64,000 nucleotides of DNA from Ceratotherium simum simum (lineage: Eukaryota > Chordata > Mammalia > Perissodactyla > Rhinocerotidae): contig NW_004454177.1 in NCBI RefSeq assembly GCF_000283155.1, positions 28,887,923-28,951,922 of the forward strand, in the 5' to 3' direction. Every line of letters starts with the position of its first letter. The first letter of the stretch is position 1. The notes below the pieces were generated by a model. It did not search any database. It had not been told where the DNA came from and was given only the letters and a program-made list of their open reading frames with translations. Position numbers and translations under genes: made by a program. Positions 1 through 11,945 of the stretch are shown here, piece by piece.

Positions 1-1289
1 CTTATGCACAAAAGACATATTTTGGGCTGACATAGTCTGTTTCACTTCAACACATACCCATCCCTACCTGCAAGAAAGGCTAAGAAATGTAGATTTTTAC
101 CTGGACACTTCACCACCTTGAACAAAATCGGATTCTATCCGTAAGGCAGAAGGAGAAAGTAGATATTGGTAGGCAAATGGCAACGTCCTGCACGAGTAGG
201 AATAAAAGACTTGAGCCAAATTAAGCATAAAGTAGAGTAGTTTTGCTATGGGCTTTTGGAAAGAAACTAAAATTTTCTCTTTGAAAGTCTCAGGTTATGC
301 TTTGAGGATACCTGTGCTGGAGGAAACTCGGTCCAGAGGGAAGAAAGTTAGCCATAAATCTGTAGCAACCAAGTGACGCTCAAAGAACTAGAACTGTGGC
401 TCTGCCAGCTGAAAAGGAGTGGAGGAGGCCATAATCGTTGTTCGATGACTAACAAGTCTGATAATGGAGCCATTAAAATCATTTGTAGCGTTATCCTGGA
501 TGTTTGTTTAATTAATGATGCAAAGATAATGTCTTGAGTTTCCTAAATTTGGGGGGGCATGAGGGTAGTGTTCGTAACATTCAGTATAAGACGAGAATTA
601 TGTATTGATTTGATTAAGGGCTAATTGTCTAGTTTTAGTGTCGTCCTGGAAGTCAATTCTCTTTCCCCTGAAGTGATAAGCTTCTACATAAGGTTTGGAT
701 GTGATGGTGTTACCACACAAAGGGCACCATCTACTTGCCATGAGACAAAAGCCAATTGTCGAGAGGCAAAATGGTGGTAGAGAAAGGGCATTTTGTTAAG
801 CAGTAAGGTAGCAAATTGGAAGATGGGGGGACTAGTATCCTAAAGAACCATCTTAAGAGGGGCACAGAATCTTGAAGCAGTTATATAGGCTGGTGGGTTA
901 TAAGGGAAGAGGTTAGGAATGTTGACCCTCTGGTCTTACAGACTGGGAGTCACCACTGGACATCTTTCAGTTGTCATTTGATGATGGCTATCAGCATAGA
1001 CTCTCTGTCCTGGGGTCATCACATTCCTAAGGAACTCAAAAGAACAAAGTTATCATCTTATCACAGCTGGGAGGTACATACACAAGTGGGGATCATATAA
1101 TCTACAGAGCAGGTAGATCTCCCGGAGGGTGCATATCCAGCTGGGTTAGGTAGTCAGAGGTGATTCAAAGTTACAGCATGGTTTCCTTTCTACAATATGG
1201 CTTCCCTTATGTCAACCTAGTGTTGAGCCAGTATCAATGGATATTAAGCTTTTGCCTCTTCACTCAAAACTCACCCTTCTATAATTTAC
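1..1289. other. Unassigned intergenic sequence
   Basis: No gene, RNA or confidently named repeat is seen. Around 60-200 the text resembles an old interspersed repeat (a segment reading aagaaaggctaagaaatgta), but I cannot name its family. A G7 run occurs at 550-556. Short open frames here have no recognisable protein features. Confidence 0.5.
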
Positions 1290-1930
1290 TTTGTGGTACT
1301 GGGACTCTGCAGACCACATTTCTCCTTGGCCAGCTTGCTCTCTATTAGGCTTCACCAATGAGAATGCCCAATGGAGTCTGGAAGAAAAGGGAAGAGAGAA
1401 TGGACTTCTTTTTTGTTTGATTCCTGTTCCTGTCCACTTAACTCTAACCATCATTTTCCACTCTGGCTGCAGCTATCGAATCCAGTAGCAGCAATTGGTT
1501 GCAATTTTCAGTTGTTTTCCATAGTGGCAGAATCACCTTAATTAAATCACCTCACGGATACCAGCAGCAACCAGGCACCCCTTATCAAAAGATCGAGTCC
1601 TCATTTGGGGTAAGTGGTCTTCCCCACAGCCTCTGGTTATCGGAGCCAGCTGTGATGCGTTCCCTCCTCAGAGATCTCAGTTCCAGCTCCACAGGGACTT
1701 CTCCTCTAAGTTTCTAAATCCTGGTAATCTCTACCTGCTGTTTCACCAGCTTTAGAGACGGTAGCAGCCTCCTCTAGTTACTGTTTCTATGTTACCTCAG
1801 TGTCCCCTTCTTGTCTTTCAGTCCTTCAATAGTTATTTAAACCATTCCCGATAATATTTTTGTTGTCATTAAAATATCTGTTTTGGTCCCTGTTTTCCTA
1901 ACTGCACACTCACTGATACAGTGAGTAAAA
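1290..1930 (+). repeat. Old interspersed repeat, family unassigned
   Basis: The segment runs from a CCAATG-containing stretch near 1355 through pyrimidine-rich sequence to a tail near 1900-1925 (CTGATACAGTGAG). I recognise this general pattern, including the region around 1795-1925, as that of a dispersed ancient mammalian repeat, but I cannot assign it securely to an LTR, LINE or DNA-transposon family. The open frames of 60-73 codons inside it are incidental. A repeat-library search would decide the class. Confidence 0.35.
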
Positions 1931-2880
1931 GTAAAATAAGTTTTAGTGCTACATGCTGTGCTTGTTAAACACAATGGGGAAGAAAGAGAATGACTCCCAG
2001 CCAAAGGGAAGAGTAAAATCCTGTTGTTTCTCAACATGCCAGGCAGGCTGAGGGGCATGCTGACAACAGAGAAAAGGGAGATGGATTTGTTCCAGTAGCT
2101 TCCTGGTTCCCAAAGAATTTGGGTACTTCCTTATGAAGTCAGGAAAGGAATAGCACTTCCCAGAAGTCCTCAGAGGAATGATATAAGCAGCATCAGCTCG
2201 TGTGTGTACGCTGTTGCCTCAGACTGTTCTAACCAGACGGCATTAGGTGCTTTCTATTAATGGAGACAGCTGAGTGCATATAAGGGCAGGGCTATCCAGG
2301 CACAAACAGTAGTTTCAAGCCTATAACACTTGTGCATTTCAAACACAGCAATAGATTCTAAAATCAGATTGCTGCACTATGACTTCATTGCAGCAGCCGG
2401 ACTATAAGCTTTTCTAAATTAGGGAACATTTTTTTGGCCAAAGAAAGTCTCATACAAAATGGAGTCCCCAAGTCCCCAATTGAGATTATTCCAGGAACAC
2501 CAAGCAAGAGAGATGGTACCTGGTTTATCTTTATAAATTGCTGGAACTCTTTCCTCGTTTAAGGTGATGTATTTGCCATGTGTATTGAAAGGTGCATTTT
2601 TAATGTTTAATATTGTAATAAAATAGAGTTCAATAACACTAAAAACAGGCAATGAAAATAAATTTGGTTCTTAGTAGAATAAAAAGGTAAAGGTCTCTCA
2701 GAAAAACTTTCCTAGGGTGTTTTATTGAGTTAGAACAGCCATGAAATTGAGTTAGAAGAGATATAGTAGTCTAACAAGAATTTAAAAAAATACTATTTGT
2801 AAACTTGAAACACAGCCAAGGAACTTTAGGCTATAGGGAGACCATACACAGTGATCTCTTCTTTCTTCTAAAGGGAAACT
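1931..2880. other. Unassigned intergenic sequence
   Basis: No recognisable gene or repeat. The 77-codon minus-strand frame at 2419-2652 shows no known domain. Confidence 0.5.
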
Positions 2881-2889
2881 AAAACAATT

Positions 2890-2945
2890 ATCTGTATCTA
2901 TGTCACCTATATCTATATCTCTATCAACCTATCTCTATGTCTCTC
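2890..2945. repeat. Imperfect (TATC)n microsatellite
   Basis: Interrupted tetranucleotide units of the TATC/TCTA type (tatctgtatctatgtcacctatatctatatctc...). It forms the left border of the next L1/HAL1-like segment. Confidence 0.7.
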
Positions 2946-2949
2946 CATA

Positions 2950-4140
2950 AGAACAAAAAGAGGGAGGAAACAGAGTAAGCAACAGATATCCACAAATTTT
3001 TGGAAGATACAAAACAGGAGGAGGATTGAAGGTAGCAGATGAAGTTGGAAACTAAACTGTGCACAGTAGAATATGCAGACAGGTAGATGACATGGTGAAG
3101 GATGAGGATGAGGTACAAGATGAAAACAAACATGGCCCCTAGGCAAAAGTCACAACTCTGAACAGTGAAGTGCCCACATTGCCAGCAGCCAGGCTTCCTG
3201 CCCACCGCTAGGCAAGAGCTGGGGAGCCAGAGAGAGAGAGATTAGTTGGAAAGTCTCGTTTCCCCAAACTGTGTGTAAACCACAGGCAGCTAGACATTGA
3301 ATCTGCAGGCAAAACTGGGACTTACTTCTCTGGAGAAACTGAACAGTGCTGGGGGAAATATCTCTACACACAGCTATGTGGGCTTTCCTTAGCAAACGGT
3401 CTACTCCTCCCCAGGACGCCATCAAGCCCACTAGTTACCTGATATAATAGGTCTCCCAAGAGAGACAGAAGAAACTATTGCATGCAGAAAACAAAACAGA
3501 AAAGAACATTCAAAGAAAAAAGAAATAGCTCCTGGAAATTAAAAATACAATGGTTGAAAAAATCAATGGAAGGATTGGAAGATGAAAACAAAGAAATCAC
3601 TTAGAAAATGGAACCAGAGAATAGTGTTGGAGAAAATATGAGACAAAGGCAATAGACCCAGAAGATCTACTGAGAAAGTTCAATAATTTATTAATATGAG
3701 ATTTAAAGAAGAGAATAGAAGATGAAGACAACATATCTTTAAAATTCTGAGGGAAAACTATCTTCAACCTAGTATTGCATACTCAAAAGAACCATCAGGA
3801 AAATATAAGCATGAAATGACGTCATATTTATGAAGGTCACAAAAAGTGTAGTTTTCATAAAAATGCTCCAGCAAAACTAGCAAGAAAACCAGGGAGTGAA
3901 GAAAGGAAGTATGATGTCTAAGAAATAATGAAACCATCTCAGGAGAGAGGTAATGAGAAGTCTCTGGAAGGCAGCTCACAGAGGGCCTAGGGAGCAGGTG
4001 GATAGAAAGTTCTGGGAAAAGGTTTCCAAGAGGAAAAAGGGGACACAATAAACAACCTGATATGATAGAACATTTGGTTACAAAAAAGAGGTCGGGACAG
4101 AGGCTAATGGTATCCAATGGAGCATAAAACAAAATTAAAG
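2950..4140 (+). mobile_element. Ancient L1/HAL1-like ORF1 fragment
   Basis: The best-matching part is 3520-4080. It contains the purine-rich coiled-coil-type section typical of L1/HAL1 ORF1 (around 3530-3600, cctggaaattaaaaat), followed by the ORF1 C-terminal-type text at 3735-3780 (aaaattctgagggaaaact and a match to the 'ctagaattctatac' region). The 2950-3500 part looks like 5'UTR-type sequence of the same element but is less certain. The reading frame is destroyed by stops and indels. The 122-codon minus-strand frame at 3764-4132 lies antisense to this repeat and is incidental. HAL1 is a half-LINE with ORF1 only; this copy may be HAL1 or an ordinary old L1. Confidence 0.5.
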
Positions 4141-4725
4141 CTATTTATATAGACGTTTGTTATCACATGGCACTTCTGTGGATAGTAGTTTATAATAATC
4201 TTCATAAAACACTGACTATTGATGTCTCTAAAAATAGTCATCTAAGTATATTGGATGTATGGCATGTAAAGGAATTAAACCCTCATATTTTAGAAGAAAG
4301 GGTTACTAATAATTTGTAAAATTAAGAAAATCAAGAAATGAGGAAAATTACTTAGAAAAGGGATAGTAAATACTAGAAAAAGAGCCTAAGCAATTTGCAC
4401 TGGTGAGCTGGACTCCTACTTGAAGGAGGACAGAGGTCACATCAGAGGACTGCTGATTTTCATTATGAGCCTCTCAGGAGAACTTGATTGTATGAACATG
4501 AAAATGTTTTATTTTGACAAGAATAAAGGTGATGAAGGTTAAAAGGGTAACAACATCAATTACAACAACCACACTATTAGTATATCCAAAACTTAACCAC
4601 AAAGTGTCACCTTTTTTTAGTTTTTGCTGACAAGTTGCCTTAGATAAGTAAGTAAATGACCCTCCTTGAAAAGACATCTTTGTGATTTTAATGTGTATAT
4701 TTATTGAAAAACAAATAGTCTCTTG

Positions 4726-5011
4726 GGGAAAGCTCTATTTTTTATTTATTTTTTGGTGAGAAAGATTGGCCCTGAGATAACATCTGTGGCCAGTCTTCCT
4801 CTTTTTGCTAGAGGAAGATTGTCGCTGAGCTAACATGTGTGACAATCTTCCTATATTTTGTATGTGGGATGCCACCACAGCGTGGCTTGATGAGCAGTGT
4901 GTAGGTCCCTACCAGGGATCCGAACACGCAAACCCTGGCCTGCCAAAGCGGAGTATGCAAACTTAACCACTATGACACCGAGCCTGCCCCAAGGGAAAGA
5001 TCTATTTTTTA
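4726..5011 (-). mobile_element. ERE-type tRNA-derived SINE
   Basis: The body at 4745-4990 reads, on the plus strand, T-rich tract, GAGAAAGATTGGCCCTGAG, then the typical ERE body ending in the decayed tRNA-like head (cactatgacaccgagcctgcccc). The element therefore points to the minus strand. It is flanked by near-perfect 19-bp target-site duplications, gggaaagctctatttttta at 4726-4744 and gggaaagatctattttttaa-type sequence at 4993-5011, with one mismatch. That marks a standard L1-assisted retrotransposition. It is most of full length (about 245 bp) with several CpG-to-TpG/CpA changes. Confidence 0.92.
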
Positions 5012-5142
5012 ATCATCACCAGAAACTTATTTGAAAAGCCATCAGAATATAGAATAAGCAACGGTTTCCAGAGTTTTCTCTACTGTAAAAATAATGGAAT
5101 TATAAAGGTTGAAAACTACAACTAACAATAGAGATAACATGC

Positions 5143-5414
5143 CATTAGTTTTGTTTTTGTTTTTGTGTGTTTTTGTGAGAAAGATTGGCCCTGAGCTAAC
5201 ACCTGTTGCCAATCCTCCTCTTTTTGGCTGAGGAAGATGGGCTAACATCTGTGCCCATCTTCCTCTACTTTATGTGGGATGCCCGCCACAACATGGCTTG
5301 ATAAGCAGTGCATAGATTTGCACCCAGGATCTGAACCTGCGAACCCTGGGCCACCAAAGCAGAGCGCACGAACTTAACCGCTAGGCTGCCAGGCTGGCCC
5401 CAGCATTATTTTTA
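5143..5414 (-). mobile_element. ERE-type tRNA-derived SINE
   Basis: Second ERE in the same orientation, 160 bp from the first. The body is 5151-5401: an irregular T/TTTTTG tract, agaaagattggccctgagct, and the tRNA-like end (aacttaaccgctaggctgcc). A weak target-site duplication is visible (cattagttttg at 5143 and cattatttttat at 5404). The two copies differ at many sites, so they are separate insertions and not a tandem duplication. Confidence 0.92.
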
Positions 5415-6494
5415 TTGTACCAAATCTTTTTAATGGTTAAAGGAGTAATATGTGTTAAAAAATGTTTAGTATTATACGCATGCTCATATAAGAGAGAATC
5501 CTTCTTTTGCCTCAAACGTTTGAGAAAAGTGGAAGAAGAAAAAGGGGAAATTGACTTGTTTAGCAGTGATTTTTCAAATTCTTTTTTGTTTTCTGCAGTA
5601 AAATTTTTCTAGAGGTAAAATACTTTGCATAGTCTCAATATGCAAAATGATTAAGAGTGCAACTCTTCTAGGCTGAGGTCCAAGTCGGGTAGTGGATGGA
5701 CCTGGCATCCCCTTGGATTATTCTTCCACTGCACCACTGCCTAACTTCAAATGACAAAGTATAAAATTGGCTGATTTGAACAACTACTCCTAACTTTTCA
5801 ACTTCCACTCTAGAAATTTTGGAGACACAAATCTATATTAAAAAAATATAGTGTAGTATCCGACTAACCTAAAAGACAAGCAAACAAACTGAACCAAATT
5901 GAAAAACAAACCACAGAATCCCTGAATAAAAATGCCAGCCTGTTTTTTTTCTTTCATCAGACTATATACGCAAGTGTATGGATCCAAGATATTGTAAGAT
6001 TATTTTAAAGGTCATTTTTAATTGTATTTTTGTATAGAAATAGGATATGAGATTTTTTTTTAAGTTTTATTTATCTGTGATAGTTTTTCATGAAAAATCA
6101 AATAGAATTTCAACTAAAATTTAGCAGTAGGCTATACAAACAGTTTCAGACTATATTTTTGGAATGTGTCAGCAATTTGAAAAGCAGAAAACAATCTTAG
6201 AAAAAATAATGTTTTCTTCCCTCTTTGTCTCTTTTGAACCAGGTGGGACTACGAATGACTATAAGTGGCTTGGCGTCTTGATCTTCAGTTTATCTATCTG
6301 TGGAGAGGGTGAAATGATATTTTTGAAGCTATTCTACTGATCTTATAAGAAATAGGTTGTTGAGGACAGGACACCTCCCCGGATTTAAAGTCCTAAACTC
6401 TTATGATTAGTCCTCAAGTCAGGGCTCCTGAGCACATTCCCTCAATGTCCAAAATGTCATCTTATTTAGCTCAAATGTATTGAATCTATCCAAT
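5415..6494. other. Unassigned intergenic sequence
   Basis: A+T-rich sequence with no gene or named repeat recognised. T8 and A7 runs occur near 5942 and 5840. Confidence 0.5.
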
Positions 6495-7055
6495 AATTCA
6501 TTTATCCCATTATTAATTCAAAAAATACTTATTGAGTACCTACTATTTGGCAAGCATTCTATGAGGTGCTGGGTTATGAAGGATCTGAAGTGTTTGAACT
6601 TCATGAAAGCTACAGACAGCTATTGTAGGATTTTAGCTAGAGCAATGACATTATTAGATAACAAAACAAATTACAAGTATCTATACAAGCAATTATTAGA
6701 ATATAACTATAATAATAGGAGCATGAATAGAGTACTGATTCCAAAAGTATTAAGCACATAGCATGTATAGGACTAGATGACTGATGAAATGTGGAAGTGA
6801 CATGTGACGGAGGGAGAGATTGAATATGACTCCCAGGACACTAGCTTGGTTAATTGGATGGATCGTGTCATTTATTGAGCTGTGGAGTTGAAAAGGAAGG
6901 CCATACTTTAAAGAAACTATGTGAGATTTTGCTTTGAGTATAGTGGGGCTTATAGGTAGAAATGATCAGAAGCCAGTTGGTTACACAAGTCTGGAATACA
7001 ACAGAATCACTTCCACAAAGGAAATTTTCTGGGTGCGTCAGCTGGAAATAATCTT
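6495..7055 (-). mobile_element. L2 LINE fragment
   Basis: The plus strand reads as reverse-complement L2: aatacttattgagtacctac (6523-6542) and tggcaagcattctatgaggtgctgggtt match the L2 3' end, and 6800-7010 (gactcccaggacactagcttgg; ttggttacacaagtctggaa) matches sequence further inside L2. The 93-codon plus-strand frame at 6480-6761 falls within this repeat and is incidental. Confidence 0.75.
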
Positions 7056-7074
7056 TTATTCCTCATGACACCCA

Positions 7075-7250
7075 TAGTAGTTTCTATGTATTGTCCTGTA
7101 GCACTTACCACAGCCTACTACATATTTAAATTATTTATATATGTGTCGAGTCTCCCATATTAACCTGCAAGCTCCTTGAGGCAGGATCCATGACTGCTAT
7201 ACCTTTTTAAGCACAAAAATGCCTAGAAAATGACAGTTATTCAAGATCAT
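7075..7250 (+). mobile_element. L2 LINE 3'-end fragment
   Basis: Matches the L2 3' region in the sense direction: gtagcacttaccacagcctac, then aacctgcaagctccttgaggc and aatgcctagaaaatgacag. It lies tail-side against the minus-strand L2 just upstream. Confidence 0.75.
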
Positions 7251-7255
7251 GTGCT

Positions 7256-7975
7256 AAGTGATAGACAGCCTTGGCCATCTCACTGAAGATCTCCCCTGAG
7301 GATTTTATGAGACTCACCCTCAGAGTGTATCCCCATTGTTATCAATGTTCATTTCATTTCATATTGGCCACAGGGATATTTTTATTAGATTGATGCCTTG
7401 AATTGTAATCAGATTATCTACCACAGCATCACAGGCAGAGTCAGTTGTCTAGTTAGCCAAATTCTATCAGATACATAGTTTTCCCATTGATTTTGAGGTG
7501 AAAATAAGGCACAGAATCAGAGAGGAAAGGCTCTTCATTCAGCCAAGCTGGCCTGGCCATGGGCAGTACCACATCAATAATATCAAGCTTTAGGAACAAC
7601 CCATTGAAATCTCTCTCATTATTAACAATCCTGTGCGAGGGAGATACATGTGTATTTAAACAGATATCTCGTACACCTTCTGCCAACAATGATGGCGCGT
7701 GTTTTTGAGTGGTAAGTTTGTTGATGGTGGTGCTCCAAGCCCAAAACAAAGTTCAAAGACTTTTTTAAAATCAGATACAGCTTCTTGGATGAATCTTAGC
7801 CAGGTAAACCCTGCCAAGGTTCAGGATTCAGATGTGCCATTTATTTCAAAAGGGTTGGCATGTGGGAGCTGATTCCTTGATATACACAGATTTAATGGTA
7901 TATTAAACCGTTTTTATCACTGATTGCTTAACTTGGCATATCTAAAATGTTGCACATGCCACCCTGCAACCCTGC
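7256..7975. other. Unassigned sequence with a 98-codon minus-strand frame
   Basis: No repeat recognised. The minus-strand frame 7453-7749 encodes 98 residues with an ordinary mixed composition, but I recognise no family, it has no visible flanking splice signals or poly(A) remnant, and the sequence has single stops on either side. I regard it as chance. Confidence 0.4.
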
Positions 7976-7979
7976 CCAT

Positions 7980-8300
7980 CAGCCTCGTACTCTGTTTCTG
8001 TGGGACATTCTGTGGGAAAGTTTTCTAGAACACACTTACGTCTCCATCTTGTTAATCTGGTTCATCCTCTAAGACCCAGATCAGGTGCCACTCTTCCAGT
8101 AACCCATTTGTTTTCCTCCAATGTGAGTCATGCACCCCTCTTTTGAGTTCCCATAGCAACTAATAGTTGGTTTACTGGTCTTGGACATTAAATTGTAACA
8201 GTCTCAAGAGCTGGGAATTGTTTATTATGTTGTATCTCCAGCACCTGGAAGCGTGCCAGGCATGTAGTAGGTGGAACACTACCAAATAAACTAGAGAACA
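7980..8300 (+). mobile_element. L2 LINE 3'-end fragment
   Basis: Sense L2: cctctaagacccagatcagg, then aacccatttgttttcctcc, cttggacattaaattgtaa, and the typical terminus at 8235-8285 (ctccagcacctggaagcgtg ... catgtagtaggtggaacact). Missing target-site duplication and many indels fit an ancient copy. Confidence 0.82.
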
Positions 8301-9969
8301 TAAGCTTTCACAAATTTAGAATGCATTTTGGTCTCCCACAACTTTTCTTAGAAACTACTGTACCATGAGATATAACACTCTGTCCTTGGAGAAGCATTTG
8401 GTGTGGTTGAGAGGGGGGCAACCAGATACCTTCTGTATCTTTACTCTTATGCCCCTAAATTCATGAGAAGTATGTGCTTCTTCTCTTTTCCCATCCACTA
8501 CCTATAATTCATCTTACAGGGGAACCTGATTATGACAGACTTAGCCTCTCCAGGAAGTAGGGAGTAGGAGGTTAAATGGCTTTAGAGTGAATTCTTCAGA
8601 CAGAGTTGAAGCTAAGGTAGAAATTGTGACTGTGTAAGGGGTAAACTGGGCCAATCAAGACAAGCTATACCTAGACTATAGGAATCTCCTCTTGCACAGC
8701 ACACTGCAGCAAGATTATTTACATATCTTCTTCTTCAACTAGTATAAAAACTCCCAGGATAACACATAGTGCTGACTAAGAGTTATTGTTCAATGAAGGA
8801 TGTAGAAGGAACAAATTATTTAATAAGGAGATATTTTAGGCTAGGGAATTTGTTATTTGTTGTTACCATTTCCACTGTTTTTTGACTTAAGTTCCTAGAA
8901 AATTTTATTGAAAAATACCTGTTTCTAGCTAGTCTTTGGGAAAAAGAGATTTGTTCACTCCTCACTCAGGAGAACCACAGCAATAAAAGCACTGGATTTG
9001 GTTGGTGTAGTGTTGGGTGGCACTCAAATGGGTGACATTGTGACTGCAGATAGAGAAATGGGCATATGTTGAGTGGCTGGGGGTGGTGGGAATATAATTA
9101 GACTTAAAGCAGATAAACATGGAAAGTCAAGAGGGGAGGGTTGGGAGAATTATGGTTGCAGATTTCTTCAGATCTCTGGTTTTATCCAGTAAAACTGTGT
9201 TATTCATTAATTTGTGTAAACTAAAGGTCATAAATTCCTAAAAGATTGAGATGATTATTCAGGGACTCACAGGTAAGGTAAATGAGGGCAGCAGACTAGG
9301 TGTAAGGCCATAGGAAGAGGTGGGACATGTCTAGAAAGGACATGTGAATTCTTTCTAAAAGCATCCAAATTCTTTTCTTTTGTAACTCTCTACAGTAAAA
9401 AGTTAAACACAAAACAAACATCTATTGATAAATTCAGCTCATAGGGTTCAAGTTCTTGATCTCTGTACCTATTTCTGTAAACATTTCTGTACCTATTTGT
9501 ATGCTTCATCTCTTAAGATAACACACTTAAGGTGACCTCTGAAGATAATATGCTTCATTAGTAATGCAACTATGACCACAGCATTTCCAATGTCTCCGTA
9601 GGAATTGTGGCTCGAGGACTTCCCTTTTCTGTTTGTAGCTCCATTCCCGAGGATAACTAATAGTAGGCATCTTGAGCAGCTCAGATCCCACATTTGAGAT
9701 CACCGTGGTGCTGTCTTTGAAACTTCTCCTCTGATCAATCCTCTGCCACGCTCATCTAGATATCAATCCTTGGAGAGTCCACACTGCTAGACAGTTACAC
9801 AAATCCTAACGTGCTAGAATCCCCATTGAGGACCAACCTACTCTCTACTGAAGACATCTACTACATTTACTTAGAGTGCCTAGGTCCTAGCAGCTGTTAA
9901 TAGGTTGCATGCATAAAAAAGATCATTACACATTCTTTTAAACTATTTAATAAATCGTTCATTGTGCCT
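8301..9969. other. Unassigned intergenic sequence
   Basis: No gene or named repeat seen. A short local direct repeat, tctgtacctattt, occurs at about 9463 and 9488. The 66-codon minus-strand frame at 9493-9693 has no recognisable features. Confidence 0.5.
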
Positions 9970-10400
9970 TTTAAAAACATCTAACAATAAACGTGTTCTA
10001 GCACATAGTAGGCACTCAAATAAAGTCTTAGTACATGCTAAAGCTACTATTTCCTGTAACCAAAATGAAAGAGGCCAGCACTTCCTCCAGATTATATACA
10101 TTATTTGTGATTTTATGATAATTTTTCAGGCTCAAATCATGTCACTTAGAGCTTCCCAGCTCCATCACTTAGCCTGTCAGTTACATGCTACTCAACCCTT
10201 ACCAAGAGTAGCTGAATCCACACTGCTGAAATATTAGCTGTGGGTACACCTAAGTTATAGTCCACCGGAAAAAAAAATTATGAATTATTTTTCATCAATA
10301 CATAATGAATTCTATTGATACTCTTATAAAGTACTCAATTTTCAGGTACCAGTGGGCAAGTACTTTGTATTTAGTAGGTGCTCAATTAATAGCTGCTGAT
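9970..10400 (+). mobile_element. Possible L2/MIR tail fragments
   Basis: Two short L2/MIR-like 3' termini are visible, agcacatagtaggcactcaa near 10000-10020 and tttagtaggtgctcaatta near 10370-10388. The sequence between them is diverged, so the extent and whether these are one or two elements are uncertain. Confidence 0.45.
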
Positions 10401-11584
10401 GGATTGGCATATTCTTCAATAAAATGAATCTATTTCTTTTTTTCCCTTTCTCAAGCCTGTTTTAATGTAAGAAGTTGAAAATGCGTTGGTTTGAGGATAT
10501 TTTAAGCAATGCGGATACATTAGGTTCAGTATATACTGACCGCATTTGTCTTTTTTATGGTAACATGTGGAAACCATAATGAATTTGTTGGAATGAGGTT
10601 TAAGTTTGAAGTTATACCTAAGCTGTGCTTCATCGCGTATACACTCTTGTTTACCCTTCAAGTTTCCCTGGGGTGTGAAGTAGTGTTTTCTGTATCACAG
10701 ATGGCTTCTGCTCATCCATAAGGTATTTTATTTGCTTATTTGTGCTATGTTTCCTCCTCCCCCTCTGTTTCATTCCTTCCCAGGTACAGAGTTGTCATAG
10801 TCAAGTGTGTTCCAATCCCCTCTCTCACTATTGGGTCTCCCTCATCAGACATGGTCATGAAATATACTCCTTTCAAATCAGAAATTGCTGTTTAGCCCCA
10901 GGTTTTTCTTTCTCCAGTGTGTTTTTTCAGCCTGCAATGAAGTTTCTAGTATATCGATGAAGGGGACATCTGCCAAGGGTGTCACTTCTTACTGAAATGA
11001 TAATTTGTGAGATAAGCTTAAGCAAGGCAAAAATCTTTACTTGCTCTGGTTTTTCCAGCTGGAAAAAAATAAAATAGGCTACTGTCATTGAACTTTTAGA
11101 ATTATTATGACAAGTGGCTTCCAGAAGTTGTAAGGTAGGATAAAGTTTGGGTAAAGCCCAGGGCTTGGGCTAGTGGAAGAATAAGATGCATGGACAATAT
11201 AGGGAAGGCGAGCTGAGGTGAGGATGCATATTTTTACCAGAAAGTGTGTTGGCATTTCAGGGTTAGCATCTACCCTCCCATCCTTAGATATCTCTAGGAA
11301 GTATTTCAGGGATCATTCAGATAAGAAAGGCAAGTGCAGGAAATCTTGCCTTTTTTTTTTTTTTTTTTCTGTCTGCTTTTTCATCCTTAGAAAGTCTATA
11401 CTCAGGGCAGCTTCTATCAACTCCTCGCTAGAGAGCAGAATTCCCTTCATCTCAGGCAATCATCTGACTACAGGCTGACTTGGAGAGGAAATACCTTTAA
11501 TTTGAATTATTGGAGGTCTCTCTTGCCAGAAAAGAAGCAAAGCTGTGAAATCTGGTACAAGATCTTCAAACTGTGAGAGTGTAG
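10401..11584. other. Unassigned intergenic sequence with a T run
   Basis: No gene or named repeat recognised. A pure T run of about 19-20 bases sits at 11351-11370. It could be the reverse-strand poly(A) of a retrocopy, but the sequence beside it is not recognisable. Confidence 0.45.
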
Positions 11585-11775
11585 GTTTAGAAAGAGTAGG
11601 AATCTATGTTCGAGTCTTAGTTTTTGTCATACACTAGTTCTGGGTCGCTGGACAGAAAACTAATCTCGTCTGAGCTTTCATTCAACATCTGTATCATGAG
11701 GGCGTTATTGTCAATGACCGCCAAGGGCATGTCCTCCGTGGCTATTTTGCTGTTCTGTGTGTTTCCTCTGACCTG
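11585..11775 (+). mobile_element. MIR SINE fragment
   Basis: Matches MIR in sense: ttcgagtcttagtttttgtc, then actagttctgggtcgctgga, catctgtatcatgagggcgt, i.e. the tRNA-related B-box region followed by the conserved core. The overlapping opposite-strand frames (105 codons plus, 70 codons minus) are within this region and are not supported as genes. Confidence 0.55.
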
Positions 11776-11821
11776 GTCCTGCTTGGTCTCTCTTCCGTGG
11801 TACATGATCTTAAGGCCAAAT

Positions 11822-11945
11822 ACATTCATTTATTTATTCATTCAATCAAATATTTGCGCACTTATTATGTGCGAGGCATCGTCCTATTACACCTTTAAGA
11901 AAACATGTAAAGGACTCTGCAGCAGAGTGGGATACAAATAAGCCA
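11822..11945 (-). mobile_element. L2 LINE 3'-end fragment
   Basis: Reverse-complement L2 terminus: ttcatttatttattcattca, atatttgcgcacttattatg and tgcgaggcatcgtcctatta. The (TTCA)n-type start is the reversed L2 tail. Confidence 0.7.

Noticed and set aside
3764..4132. 122-codon minus-strand frame
   Set aside because: Antisense to an L1/HAL1 ORF1-like repeat; hydrophobic character comes from purine-rich sense DNA.
7453..7749. 98-codon minus-strand frame as a possible retrogene
   Set aside because: Composition is protein-like but I recognise no family, and no poly(A), target-site duplication or splice sites are visible.
11617..11941. Overlapping frames on both strands
   Set aside because: Overlie MIR and L2 fragments.
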